This document shows positions 8,883 to 17,906 of a stretch of DNA of 64,000 bases, in pieces (position 1 is the stretch's first letter; the number at the start of each line of letters is the position of its first letter). This DNA is from Chryseobacterium sp. (GTDB taxonomy: Bacteria; Bacteroidota; Bacteroidia; Flavobacteriales; Weeksellaceae). Under the pieces are notes generated by a model. The model made no database searches and had not been told where the DNA came from. It saw only the letters and a list, made by a program, of their open reading frames with translations. The position numbers and the translations under genes were made by a program. The DNA lies in the NCBI GenBank assembly GCA_031286615.1, contig JAITUA010000015.1:248001-312000 (forward strand). Reading direction: 5' to 3'.

Positions 8883-10769
8883 TTAGGCCTTGTATTCCCT
8901 GATTTTTTCCTGAATCTCATCAATGATTTTCTCATCGTCAATCGTTGAAGGAATCTGGAAATCTTTTCCGTCAAGTAAAGTTCGGATCAGTTTTCTTAAA
9001 ATCTTTCCGGATCGTGTTTTGGGTAAACGTTTGACAACCATTGCGTTTTTCAGAAAAGCCACTGCTCCGATTTTATTGCGGACCATCTGAATGATATCTT
9101 TTTCAACGTCTTCTTCAGAAATAGCCGAGCCATTCTTTAAAACCACTGTAGCAAAAGGAACCTGTCCTTTTAAATCATCATCAATACCTACCACAGCACA
9201 TTCCGCAACATCCGGATGTGAAGAAACAATTTCCTCCATTTCAGAAGTTGAAAGTCTGTGTCCCGCAACGTTGATCACATCATCCACTCTTCCAGTGATG
9301 AAAATATAGCCGTCTTCATCTTGTATTGCACCGTCCCCGGAGAAATAATAGCCTTTATACTGAGACAGGTAACTGTTTTCAAAACGTTCGTAGTCTTTCC
9401 ATATTCCAAGCATGGCGCCGGGAGGAAGAGGAAGTTTAATTACCAGATAGCCTTCGTGATGAGGGTCAAGCTCCAGCCCGTTTTCATCAAAGATCTTAAT
9501 ATCGTATCCGGGGACAGGTTTTCCTGCTGAAGCTCTTTTGATCTGATAATTTTCATCCTGAGTCAGCAATCCAAGCATAGGCCATCCGGATTCTGTCTGC
9601 CACCAATGGTCTATAGCGGGAACTCCGATATGCTCTGCAAACCAATCCAGAGTAGCCACATCGCATCTTTCACCCGCTAGAAACTGCTTTTTGAAATGGG
9701 TTAAATCATATTTTTTTACCAGTTCTCCGTTCGGATCTTCTTTTTTGATTGCCCTGATAGCGGTAGGTGCAGTAAACATCACCGAAACTTTGTATTCTGA
9801 AATGATTCTCCAGAACGTTCCTGCATCAGGGGTCATAATAGGTTTTCCTTCAAAAATAATAGTCGTATTTCTGTTGATAAGCGGTCCGTACACCGAAAAA
9901 CTATGGCCAACTGCCCATCCGAAATCTGAAGCTGCCCAATAGGTTTCTCCCGGTTCCACTCCGTAAACATACTTCATGGAAAATTTTAAGGCGGTCGCAT
10001 AACCTCCGGTATCACGAACAATCCCCTTAGGTTTGCCCGTAGTTCCTGATGTATAAAGAAGGTAAAGAGGGTGGGTAGATTCCACAGAAATGCAGTCTGC
10101 CGTAGCTGATTTTTCAACCAGTTCTTCATAATCAATCAGTCCATCGAACATTTCATCCTGATTATCTACTAATTTTCTGTTGTACACAACAATATGATCT
10201 ACTTTATCCTGTGCCAGTTCAATAGCTTTTTCAACCAGCGGGAGATAAGGAATTCTTTTGGCAATTTCTACTCCTGCAGTTGCTGTGATTAAAACTTTAG
10301 GTTTGCAGTCGTCAATTCTTACCACAAGTTCGTGGGGAGCAAAACCTCCGAAAACCACATTGTGAATAACCCCGATCCTCGCACATGCCAGCATAGCAAA
10401 AAGAGTCTGAGGAATCATTGGCATATAAATAACTGCTGTATCTCCTTTTTTTAATCCTAAAGAAGCAAGCCCTCCTGCGAATCTTGAAATTTCCTCTTTT
10501 GTCTGATTAAAGGTGTAGGTTTTCTTTTGGCTGGTGACAGGAGAATCATAAATTATGGCAGTCTGGTCCCCGAATCCATCTTCAATATGTTTGTCGATAC
10601 ACAAGTAACACATATTAAGCTTCCCGTTGGAAAACCATTGCGGGTAATCATTTTCGTCTTTAGAGAGAATCTGCGTCGGAAAATCAAACCACTGTATTTC
10701 TCCGGCCTGTTCTTTCCAGAAGTCTTCTTTGTTTTGTATGCTTTGTTTAAATAATATATCAGTATCCAT
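8883..10769 (-). CDS. prpE: Propionyl-CoA synthetase (PrpE-type)
   Basis: A 628-residue AMP-forming acyl-CoA synthetase paralogous to acs. Motifs are LLYTSGTTGKPKGIVRD, the PrpE-like stretch TPDAGTFWRIISEYKVSVMF and TAIRAIKKEDPNGE, the pocket motif DHWWQTESGWPML (acs has DTWWQTETGG), the hinge TGRVDDVINVAGHRLSTSEME and the catalytic C-terminal PKTRSGKILRKLIR. The HWWQTESGWP form points to propionate rather than acetate as substrate, though short-chain ligases are often promiscuous. It lies between the response-regulator gene and acs on the same strand. A 33-base palindromic repeat sits directly upstream of its start. Confidence 0.88.
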   Translation of the reverse strand: MDTDILFKQSIQNKEDFWKEQAGEIQWFDFPTQILSKDENDYPQWFSNGKLNMCYLCIDKHIEDGFGDQTAIIYDSPVTSQKKTYTFNQTKEEISRFAGGLASLGLKKGDTAVIYMPMIPQTLFAMLACARIGVIHNVVFGGFAPHELVVRIDDCKPKVLITATAGVEIAKRIPYLPLVEKAIELAQDKVDHIVVYNRKLVDNQDEMFDGLIDYEELVEKSATADCISVESTHPLYLLYTSGTTGKPKGIVRDTGGYATALKFSMKYVYGVEPGETYWAASDFGWAVGHSFSVYGPLINRNTTIIFEGKPIMTPDAGTFWRIISEYKVSVMFTAPTAIRAIKKEDPNGELVKKYDLTHFKKQFLAGERCDVATLDWFAEHIGVPAIDHWWQTESGWPMLGLLTQDENYQIKRASAGKPVPGYDIKIFDENGLELDPHHEGYLVIKLPLPPGAMLGIWKDYERFENSYLSQYKGYYFSGDGAIQDEDGYIFITGRVDDVINVAGHRLSTSEMEEIVSSHPDVAECAVVGIDDDLKGQVPFATVVLKNGSAISEEDVEKDIIQMVRNKIGAVAFLKNAMVVKRLPKTRSGKILRKLIRTLLDGKDFQIPSTIDDEKIIDEIQEKIREYKA

Positions 10770-10798
10770 ATCAATAGTCTTGGGTTTGTTTTTTGCTT

Positions 10799-10831
10799 AT
10801 CCTTGTCAAGGTTTAAAAACATGACAAGGAT
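10799..10831. repeat. 33-base palindrome, ATCCTTGTCA family, copy 1
   Basis: Perfect 10-base arms ATCCTTGTCA (10799-10808) and TGACAAGGAT (10822-10831) flank a 13-base A/T-rich loop. A second copy of equal length lies at 23986-24018. It sits in the leader region of prpE. Confidence 0.8.
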
Positions 10832-10854
10832 CTAAATGCGAGCCGAAGGCGAAG

Positions 10855-10900
10855 CAATTTCTTAATACTCTTAATACCTTTATGAATCTTAATGGTTTAA
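10855..10900. repeat. Half copy of the AACCATTAAG family
   Basis: CTTAATACC (from about 10870) through CTTAATGGTTTAA (10888-10900) matches the right third of copy A. No matching left end is seen before the 33-base palindrome, so the copy looks truncated. Confidence 0.6.
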
Positions 10901-10910
10901 TTTTACCCAT

Positions 10911-11270
10911 TTAAAACATTTCCTCAATCTGCTGCATCAGTTTTTTGATGGAGTAGGGTTTTGTGACGTAAGCATCTGCGCCCATTTCCAGTCCTTTTTC
11001 AATATCTCTGGGATTGTTTTTGGCACTCAGAAAGATGACTTTGGTGTCTTTCAGTTTTTCGTCCTGTTTGATGAGGTCTAGAGTGCTGTATCCGTCAAGA
11101 TTCGGCATCATAATGTCGAGAAGGATCACATCCGGAATCATTGTTTTCAAAAAGTCAAGGACTTCCGTACCATCACGGGCAATATAAACGTCATAGCCAT
11201 TTTTCTTGAAGCTGTATTCCAGCGACATTAGTATTTTGTGTTCGTCATCCGCAATAATTATCTTTCTCAT
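10911..11270 (-). CDS. Receiver-only response regulator
   Basis: A 119-residue CheY-like protein made only of a receiver domain. Acidic pocket D8-D9, phosphoacceptor D52 in LLDIMMPNLDG, the switch residue S82 in FLSAK and the conserved K104 before P105 are all present, so phosphorylation should work. No DNA-binding or enzymatic output domain follows; the protein ends at EEMF. It begins nine bases after the stop of the transporter-kinase gene, making a cognate pair very likely. Output must come through protein-protein contact or another regulator. Confidence 0.93.
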   Translation of the reverse strand: MRKIIIADDEHKILMSLEYSFKKNGYDVYIARDGTEVLDFLKTMIPDVILLDIMMPNLDGYSTLDLIKQDEKLKDTKVIFLSAKNNPRDIEKGLEMGADAYVTKPYSIKKLMQQIEEMF

Positions 11271-11279
11271 AAAAAGGTT

Positions 11280-13985
11280 TTAGTGGTGTTCAACTTCATC
11301 TGTAATCTCTTTTTTAGTTTTTTCAGGAATGCTTATGGTGAAAGTTACGCCCAGTCCGCTGTTTTCTGCTTTTATACTTCCTCCGTGTGCCTGTACTATT
11401 TTTTTGGAAATAGCCAGTCCCAGTCCGCTTCCTGTAGGTTTTATAATGTTTTGATTTTTAGACTGATAAAACTTGTCAAAAATCATTTCAAGGTCTTCTT
11501 CCGGAATATGTTTCCCTGTATTGAAAATGCTGATAGTGAGCTGTTTGTCTTTCTCAAATAATTTGGTCTGGATTGTTCCCTGCTCATCTGTAAATTTTAA
11601 AGCATTTCCCCATATATTCTGAAACAGCTGAATCATTCTCGCCTCATCGTATTCAAATATAAACTGATTCAAAAGATTAACTTCACTTAAATGGATATTT
11701 TTTTGTTGTATCAGATGAAGAAGTGGGCTTAATGCCTTTTTATAGGTTTCAATAATATTATTTTCCTGAATGTGCAGAGAGATTTCGCCATGCTGTAATT
11801 TGTCAAGATAGAGAATATCATTGATGATTTCGCTTAATCTGTCAGATTCTGTAATGATGTTGTTTAAAAATTCCTGTTTGATATCGAAAGGAATATCGTC
11901 ATCGTCAGCCAATATTTCTCCCGCGGAACGGATAGCAGTGATTGGGGTTCTCAGTTCATGGGCAACAGAATCCAGAAAGTCGTCTTTTTGGCGGTCTTTA
12001 ATGATCAGGCTTTCGTTGGCTGTTCTCAGATCGTCAGACAGTTTTTGCAGTTCTTCGGACTGTTCGGTAAGTTTTTTATTTAAGCTGATATTTTCCTTAG
12101 ATTCTTCGAGGATATTCAAAACTTCTTTTAACGATATTTTATCTTCTTTGGTAACGCCCTCAATTAATATTTTTGCCGAAGCCGTTCCAATTCTTCCGGC
12201 TAGAAGGTTTTCTGAGAATTTTATAAATCTTGAGTCGGCGGTTTCCGTTTTGGAATCAATACTATATTTTAAATTAAAAATTCGGAGTGCCTGTTCTGTT
12301 TTATTTTTGCCTAAAAAACGTTCAAGAATATTCTGGATATCCGAAATATAGGCTGTCCCACGCCAGATAAAAGCATTTTCATGGTTCTGAATGTATTTGT
12401 CAATGTCTACATACAATTCAGCAAAGTTTCTTTCGCGGTAATTGCCTTTAGAGCTTACGGAAACAATGGTAAACAGGCTTGTATTGACCAGCATCGACCA
12501 GAAAAAAATCTGTGGAATTCTTCCCAGATAAGGAATAGTGAAAAATCCAAAAGCATCATACATGTCTCTCAGTACTCCTTTGAGCTCCTGATTGTATGAA
12601 AAATAGTACTGCGGAATAATTAATCCGAAATAACAGATTGCTAATCCTGCTATAAGCCCTGTAACAGCGCCTTTGTAACTTCCTCTTCTCCAGAATAAAG
12701 CTCCGAAAAATGCAGGGGCCAGCTGTGCAATAATAACAAATGAGATCAATCCTACGGAATCCAAAGATGTTTTGAGAATGAAATACTTATAAAAGACAAA
12801 AGCCATGATAATCAGTCCGAAAATGCTGATTTTTCTGATATTGGTAATACTTCTTGTGTTTTGTTCCTCACTTTCGGATTTTAATTTTCCAAGCAATCCA
12901 TAAGGAATGATGAGGTTGTTGGAAAGCATGATGGATAGAGTAATGGCAGAAATAATAATCATGGAAATGCATGAGCTCAATCCTCCCAGAAAAACAAGCA
13001 CAGTAATCAATGTATTGTCAAAATGCTGTGGAATCAGAATAGAGTAGAACTCCGGATTTACATTCTGACCATCAAAAATAAGTCTTCCGCCCCAGGCAAT
13101 CGGGAAAATAAAAACAGTGAAGATTAAAAGATAAAGAGGGAAAAACCAAATCGCTGTTTTGATGTGCTTCTCCTGTCTGTTTTCAACAATTGCGGTGTGA
13201 AACTGTCTTGGTAAAATGCAGATTGCCGTTGCGGAAATCATGCACAAGATCATCCAGTTCATAGCCCCTTCAATGCCATTAAAGGTATTTTTTTCTTTAA
13301 AATCTTTAAACCTGCTGGCTTTCTCGTAGATATCTGAGAACCCGTCAAAGGCATAATAGATCACGAAAAGTCCGAGAATGATAATAAAGAACAGCTTTAA
13401 AAAACTTTCCAGTGCAATGGCTGAAATAATCCCAAGTCGTTTTTCCGAAGCATCTACATATCGCGTTCCATAATAGGAAGAAAACAAGGCAATTAAAACT
13501 ACAACAAAAGTAGCATTATCGGTCAGGATATTCTTTGACATCGGAGTTTCCGTTACCAAATGGAAGGTTTCCGAAATTGCTTTGATCTGAAGACCAATAT
13601 AAGGAACAATAGCCAAAAGGCAAACCACAGTAATGATAGCACTCAGACTTCTGCTGTTCCCATATCTTAATGAAATGAAATCGGCAAGACTGCTTATTTT
13701 ATTAACCCTTGAAATTCTCACAATCCGGGTATTGATATAGATCCATGCGGGAATAATCATGATAGGGCCAATGTAAATCGGCAGGTAGTTTAATCCACTT
13801 GTAGCTGCAACACCAATGCTTCCATAATACGTCCAGGCAGTACAGTATACCGCAAGAGACAATGCATAGATGTAAGGATTGTTGATCCATAGCTTACTTT
13901 TTTTCTTCTCCGCCAGGTGGGCAACTAAGAAAAGAAGTGCCAGGTAAAACAGAACTACAAAAAATAATGCGAAGCTACTCATCAT
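11280..13985 (-). CDS. Sodium:solute symporter-STAC-histidine kinase fusion (CbrA/CrbS-like)
   Basis: A 901-residue membrane sensor kinase. Residues 1 to about 510 form a 12-13-helix sodium:solute symporter module with conserved KLWINNPYIYALSLAVYCTAWTYYGSIG-type opening (within 30-58) and YIGPIMIIPAW. A linker around 555-640 (FLGKNKTEQAL, FSENLLAGRIGTASAKILIEG) looks like the STAC domain of CbrA-type kinases. A coiled coil leads to HisKA with H676 in SVAHELRTPI, then HATPase_c with NIWGNALKFT, FNTGKHIPEED and GSGLGLAISKKIV. The G1 box reads NTG instead of the usual DNG or DTG. No PAS domain is evident. CrbS-type sensors are known to control acs in gammaproteobacteria, which fits the neighbours. 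Confidence 0.92.
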   Translation of the reverse strand: MMSSFALFFVVLFYLALLFLVAHLAEKKKSKLWINNPYIYALSLAVYCTAWTYYGSIGVAATSGLNYLPIYIGPIMIIPAWIYINTRIVRISRVNKISSLADFISLRYGNSRSLSAIITVVCLLAIVPYIGLQIKAISETFHLVTETPMSKNILTDNATFVVVLIALFSSYYGTRYVDASEKRLGIISAIALESFLKLFFIIILGLFVIYYAFDGFSDIYEKASRFKDFKEKNTFNGIEGAMNWMILCMISATAICILPRQFHTAIVENRQEKHIKTAIWFFPLYLLIFTVFIFPIAWGGRLIFDGQNVNPEFYSILIPQHFDNTLITVLVFLGGLSSCISMIIISAITLSIMLSNNLIIPYGLLGKLKSESEEQNTRSITNIRKISIFGLIIMAFVFYKYFILKTSLDSVGLISFVIIAQLAPAFFGALFWRRGSYKGAVTGLIAGLAICYFGLIIPQYYFSYNQELKGVLRDMYDAFGFFTIPYLGRIPQIFFWSMLVNTSLFTIVSVSSKGNYRERNFAELYVDIDKYIQNHENAFIWRGTAYISDIQNILERFLGKNKTEQALRIFNLKYSIDSKTETADSRFIKFSENLLAGRIGTASAKILIEGVTKEDKISLKEVLNILEESKENISLNKKLTEQSEELQKLSDDLRTANESLIIKDRQKDDFLDSVAHELRTPITAIRSAGEILADDDDIPFDIKQEFLNNIITESDRLSEIINDILYLDKLQHGEISLHIQENNIIETYKKALSPLLHLIQQKNIHLSEVNLLNQFIFEYDEARMIQLFQNIWGNALKFTDEQGTIQTKLFEKDKQLTISIFNTGKHIPEEDLEMIFDKFYQSKNQNIIKPTGSGLGLAISKKIVQAHGGSIKAENSGLGVTFTISIPEKTKKEITDEVEHH

Positions 13986-14169
13986 GTCTTTTTACGATTA
14001 CAAAAGAAATCACAATGGATATCATCCAAACCACGAACAGGTAGATAAGGATCATAGGATAGCCCAGAACCTCCCTTTCACTGTTGAAAAGCAATGAAAT
14101 AGGAATACTGAAAGCGATCATTAGCCCTACGCTCAGTATGATAAGTTTTTGCTCGTGTCTCTTTTTCAT
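13975..14169 (-). CDS. Small two-helix membrane protein upstream of the kinase
   Basis: A 64-residue protein with a basic N-terminus (MKKRHEQK), two hydrophobic segments separated by LFNSEREVLGYP, and a basic tail (VKRHDE). Its stop overlaps the transporter-kinase start by 11 bases, so translational coupling is likely. Small two-helix proteins of this kind accompany sodium:solute symporters in several families (as DUF485 and DUF4212 proteins do), and this could be an accessory subunit of the sensor's transporter half. I recognise no named family. Confidence 0.78.
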   Translation of the reverse strand: MKKRHEQKLIILSVGLMIAFSIPISLLFNSEREVLGYPMILIYLFVVWMISIVISFVIVKRHDE

Positions 14170-14231
14170 AAATGATTATTAATAAAAGATAATTGATGGA
14201 TAACACATCCATCAATTATCTATATTGCTTT

Positions 14232-14459
14232 TTAAATTTTATCGTCAGAATATTCTCCTTTCAGGGCATAATAGCCGAAAATGGCCATTCCTCCTGAAAT
14301 AATCGGCATCAGTACAAAAAGAATGATGATACCAAAAACCAGGTCTTCCTGCTTTCCGGATGCGATTTTTGGGATTCCCAGTACTGTAATTCCGAAATAT
14401 CCCACAATCACCGCGATTGCGATCCAGAGAATGCCTAATATTTTTTTTAGTCCGTTCAT
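14232..14459 (-). CDS. Small membrane protein, DUF6814-like
   Basis: A 75-residue protein with two transmembrane segments: ILGILWIAIAVIVGYFGITVLG and, after a short loop PKIASGKQEDL, VFGIIILFVLMPIISGGMAIFGYYAL. The IPKIASGKQEDLVFGII block is one I associate with a Flavobacteriia family (DUF6814) that sits next to MFS carboxylate transporters; this is recollection, not a search. It follows the MFS gene by 43 bases on the same strand and probably acts with it. Confidence 0.78.
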   Translation of the reverse strand: MNGLKKILGILWIAIAVIVGYFGITVLGIPKIASGKQEDLVFGIIILFVLMPIISGGMAIFGYYALKGEYSDDKI

Positions 14460-14502
14460 TTTAGTAGTTTTAAAATTAATAAAAATTTGAGTGATTCAGT
14501 AC

Positions 14503-16083
14503 CTAATCGTGAAGATTATTGTTCTTATTTTTAAGATAAAACAATCCGATAATCAGACATACTGCAGCAACTCCAATCGGATACCAAAGTCCTTCAAGAT
14601 ACCATGTAGCATGTCCTGCCTCTTTCCCGGTAGTCACCAGATAAGTTGCCACTGCAGGCAGAAGTCCTCCGAATACCCCGTTTCCGATGTGATAAGGCAA
14701 CGACATTGAAGTGTATCGGATTCTCACAGGGAACATTTCGACAAGGAAAGCAGCAATAGGCCCATATACCATAGTTACAAATATTACCTGAATAAATACC
14801 AGGAAGACCAGATACCATTTGGTGTCGTCGCTTAATTTTACAGAGGTAGAGATTTTTGGTTCTTCCGCTTTTCCGTCTTTCATAACAGGTCCTGCAGGCG
14901 ACCAGTGGGTAATGCTGTCTTTTTTGATCAAAGTGCCATCTGTGTAAAGAGTTTCTTTATGGAAAGTAACCAAACTGTCTGTGGCAATATCACTGTGGAT
15001 TTTAGCGGTTCTTTTTTCTGTAATTCCATTGGCTGCAATAGTTTTGCTTTCAAGATTCACACTCTTGAACATACTGTCATAAATAGGCCTGTAGGCTAAA
15101 ATAGCGACTAACATTCCCGTCATCATTACTGCTTTTCTCCCGATTTTGTCAGAGAGCCAGCCAAAAAATACAAAGAAAGGAGTTCCTAAAAATAAAGCGG
15201 TAGCCATGAGTGAGTCCACCTGTGCAGATTCTACATTCATTACCTTTTGAAGGAAACTCATGGCGTAAAATTGTCCTGTGTACCATATAACTCCTTGCCC
15301 CATTGCCGCTCCGAATAAGGCTAATAATACAAACTTGAAGTTGTATCTGTTCCCGAAACTCTCTTTTAAAGGGTTTTTAGACGTTTTTCCCTCGCTTTTA
15401 GCCTTGGCAAAAAGAGGAGATTCTTTCATGTTCTTTCTGATGACATAAGAAACGGCAACCATCAGAATCGAGATCCAGAAAGGAACTCTCCATCCCCAGT
15501 TGTCAAACTCTTCCGCAGAAAGGGTGGATTTTGTGATTAAAATAACGATAAGTGAAATGAAAAGCCCGGCTGTTGCTGTAGTCTGAATCCAGGATGTCCA
15601 GTAACCTCTTCGGTGAGGTTGTGCGTATTCTGCTACATAAGTGGCAGCACCTCCGTATTCACCACCAAGGGCAAGTCCCTGAAGTAATCTTAAAATTAAA
15701 ACTAAAACCGGTGCCATAAAGCCAATGGTTTTATAACTTGGAATACAGCCGATCAGGAAAGTAGAAAATCCCATGATCAGTAAAGTGACAAGAAAAGTAT
15801 ACTTTCTTCCGATGATATCCCCCAGTCTTCCGAAAAATAGGGCTCCGAAAGGTCTTACCACAAATCCTGCAGCAAAAGTTGCCAGGGTAGATAAAAATGC
15901 TGCGGTAGGATTATCGGCAGGGAAAAATTTAGTAGCTAAAACAATGGCCAAACTTCCGAAGATATAAAAGTCGTACCATTCTATCAATGTACCGAGTGAA
16001 GAGGCGGTGATCACACTCCATATGGTGCGGTTTTTCTGCCTGTCAGTCATATTTTCGTAGCTTTCGTGATGATTTTCGCTCAT
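14503..16083 (-). CDS. MFS transporter of the metabolite:proton symporter type with a large inserted loop
   Basis: A 526-residue major facilitator of the ProP/ShiA/KgtP-like (MHS) group. The start has SLGTLIEWYDFYIFGSLA, the family signature; loop motifs GRLGDIIGRK (85-94) and GWLSDKIGRK (308-317) mark the two halves; LQGLALGGEYGGAATYVAEY lies at 134-153. Between a C-half helix and the next one, residues about 339-421 form an unusually long hydrophilic insert not typical of the family, which by topology may face the periplasm. Context with prpE, acs and a porin suggests uptake of a short carboxylate such as acetate or propionate; the substrate is inferred. Confidence 0.88.
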   Translation of the reverse strand: MSENHHESYENMTDRQKNRTIWSVITASSLGTLIEWYDFYIFGSLAIVLATKFFPADNPTAAFLSTLATFAAGFVVRPFGALFFGRLGDIIGRKYTFLVTLLIMGFSTFLIGCIPSYKTIGFMAPVLVLILRLLQGLALGGEYGGAATYVAEYAQPHRRGYWTSWIQTTATAGLFISLIVILITKSTLSAEEFDNWGWRVPFWISILMVAVSYVIRKNMKESPLFAKAKSEGKTSKNPLKESFGNRYNFKFVLLALFGAAMGQGVIWYTGQFYAMSFLQKVMNVESAQVDSLMATALFLGTPFFVFFGWLSDKIGRKAVMMTGMLVAILAYRPIYDSMFKSVNLESKTIAANGITEKRTAKIHSDIATDSLVTFHKETLYTDGTLIKKDSITHWSPAGPVMKDGKAEEPKISTSVKLSDDTKWYLVFLVFIQVIFVTMVYGPIAAFLVEMFPVRIRYTSMSLPYHIGNGVFGGLLPAVATYLVTTGKEAGHATWYLEGLWYPIGVAAVCLIIGLFYLKNKNNNLHD

Positions 16084-16133
16084 ATTGATTAGTTTTTGAT
16101 GTTAGTGGAATAGGATTTTACATTGAATTTTTT

Positions 16134-16270
16134 AAACCGTTAAGAACTTTTAAGGGGTTAAGAATAATTAAGATTATATCTAAGACTATTTTATTCAGCG
16201 GTATTCTTTTTATCCATCTTTGATGGAGCTTAACTTATCTTAGATTCTTTACTGTTCTTAATGGTTCAAA
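16134..16270. repeat. Palindromic intergenic repeat, AACCATTAAG family, copy B
   Basis: Ends are AAACCGTTAAG (16134-16144) and CTTAATGGTTCAAA (16257-16270). It shares TATCCATCTTTGATG (16211-16225) with copy A. It fills the gap between the porin stop and the MFS start region. Confidence 0.8.
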
Positions 16271-16272
16271 TT

Positions 16273-17652
16273 TTAAAGGTAGATTTGAAATTGCACAATA
16301 AATTCTCCTTTAGAAGAAGGACTTTCCGTAGGGCTCGTGTAAACCGGTCTTGTTGAATATTGTGTTGTTATTTTTGCATGATGTCCATCTATGAACCAAT
16401 TGGCTCCTACATCAAACTGAGATGAAGATTTATCAAATGCTTCAAAATTTTTGTGAGTATAGGCTGCAAAAGGTTGTATCCTGATTTTTGGTTTTTCTGC
16501 CTGGCTTGGTAATAGTAAACCAGCCTGTGCGTAGATAATATTACCTGTTCCGATGGTCGGTTGTAGATTCCCTGGTCCTGCAATGGCTTTATTTCCGATA
16601 AAATTGGGGTCTGAAGCGGCGATATTCATTGTTCCCAGGTTTCTTACGTAGTTTGGACCGAAATTGTAATTATAATATCCTGCATAGGTGGAAACTGCCA
16701 TTTTGTTTTTCGCTTCTCCTAAAGGAATGTCTGCAAAAGCATCCACAGCAAAAAGAGTAATATCATGCTTTTCAATGTTGGAATTCACAGAAGTTCTTGT
16801 TCCGTCTGCCTGATGATAGAAACCTGCGCCTACATTGAAAACTTTCTTCGTTCCCAGATAAGATCCCACTTTGTATGGAAGGGTGTTCGATTCCTCATCA
16901 AGGAACTGGTATTCCACATATCCTGCTTTTGAAAAACTGGGATTTCCGTTGTTGTCTACTGCAACAGCTTTTGATGGATCTGTTACATTCACCGGAATAA
17001 GATCTGTGGCAAAAGGTTTATTCAAACTGAAACGATATTCCAGTTTACCATATTTGCCTTTCGCAAACATCCCAAGCTGTCTTGCAAATTGGTCTGAGTT
17101 GTCGATCAGCGGCCACGAGAAAACAGGAGAGTCTAGTGTAAGGAAATTTAACGTAGAAGCCATTGTCATACGGGAAAGTCCCATATAGTAATGAAGCCCA
17201 GCCCCTAAAGATAAACTGAATTTTCCTGCTTCTCCAGGTAAAATAACTGCATATTCGTTCCAGGCATCATGAAAAAATAACTGGGTTTTCTTTCCGTTTC
17301 CATAACCTCCTGTACCGGAAGTGCCTGTAGCTCCTCCATTGATGAAGGTCTGGTTGTTGATTCCGAAATGAAGGAGAATCATGTATCTTTTAGAGACCTG
17401 TGCGTATGCTAAAGCACGTAATCGTCTGTTTCCTATGCTCCAGGAGTTGTCTGTGGGCTCACCACCTACCATACTTCCGGGATTCATAGAGGTGTTTCTC
17501 AGCCAAAGCTGGTCCCATAAAATAAAACGGACGAATTTATCACCATCCGGGTTGAGGTTTATTTTTAAGCCATTGCCGTAATCAGGAGAACCTTGGGAGT
17601 ATAGAGAACTGCTGATTAAGGCTACTCCAATAAATGTAAGTAATTTCTTCAT
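16273..17652 (-). CDS. Outer-membrane porin
   Basis: A 459-residue secreted beta-barrel protein. The signal peptide is MKKLLTFIGVALISSSLYSQ. The mature part alternates hydrophobic and polar residues throughout, contains RFILWDQLWLRNT, YMILLHFGINNQTF and FAAYTHKNFEAFD, and ends in IVQFQIYL, compatible with a terminal barrel strand. It resembles Bacteroidota porins annotated as phosphate-selective or general porins. As first gene of the minus-strand block leading to the MFS transporter, it probably provides outer-membrane passage for the same carboxylate. Its substrate cannot be read from sequence. Confidence 0.82.
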   Translation of the reverse strand: MKKLLTFIGVALISSSLYSQGSPDYGNGLKINLNPDGDKFVRFILWDQLWLRNTSMNPGSMVGGEPTDNSWSIGNRRLRALAYAQVSKRYMILLHFGINNQTFINGGATGTSGTGGYGNGKKTQLFFHDAWNEYAVILPGEAGKFSLSLGAGLHYYMGLSRMTMASTLNFLTLDSPVFSWPLIDNSDQFARQLGMFAKGKYGKLEYRFSLNKPFATDLIPVNVTDPSKAVAVDNNGNPSFSKAGYVEYQFLDEESNTLPYKVGSYLGTKKVFNVGAGFYHQADGTRTSVNSNIEKHDITLFAVDAFADIPLGEAKNKMAVSTYAGYYNYNFGPNYVRNLGTMNIAASDPNFIGNKAIAGPGNLQPTIGTGNIIYAQAGLLLPSQAEKPKIRIQPFAAYTHKNFEAFDKSSSQFDVGANWFIDGHHAKITTQYSTRPVYTSPTESPSSKGEFIVQFQIYL

Positions 17653-17773
17653 AAATTATCAATTTTTGGCGTTGTTTTTTGTGAATGCCAAATTGTAATT
17701 AATAATTTAGTTACGAAAATTTAATATATATTAGTGGTAATAGTATAGTTATAATTTATTTGATTATGAGTTT

Positions 17774-17903
17774 TGAGTTCCGGAATCCGGGTTTTGCGAT
17801 CCACGTTGCGAGGAACAAGATTCAAGACTTGGGATTCAGGGATCGTTGATATTTAGTGTGTTACTCTGTGTTTTATATCCCGAAACTCGCACCCCGGAAC
17901 TCA
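17774..17903. repeat. Inverted-repeat-bounded intergenic element
   Basis: Ten-base arms TGAGTTCCGG (17774-17783) and CCGGAACTCA (17894-17903) enclose about 110 bases rich in related words such as GGAATCCGGG, GATTCAGGGATC and CCCGAAACTC. No ORF is seen. It resembles other word-like intergenic repeats of this window. Confidence 0.65.
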
Positions 17904-17906
17904 TAT

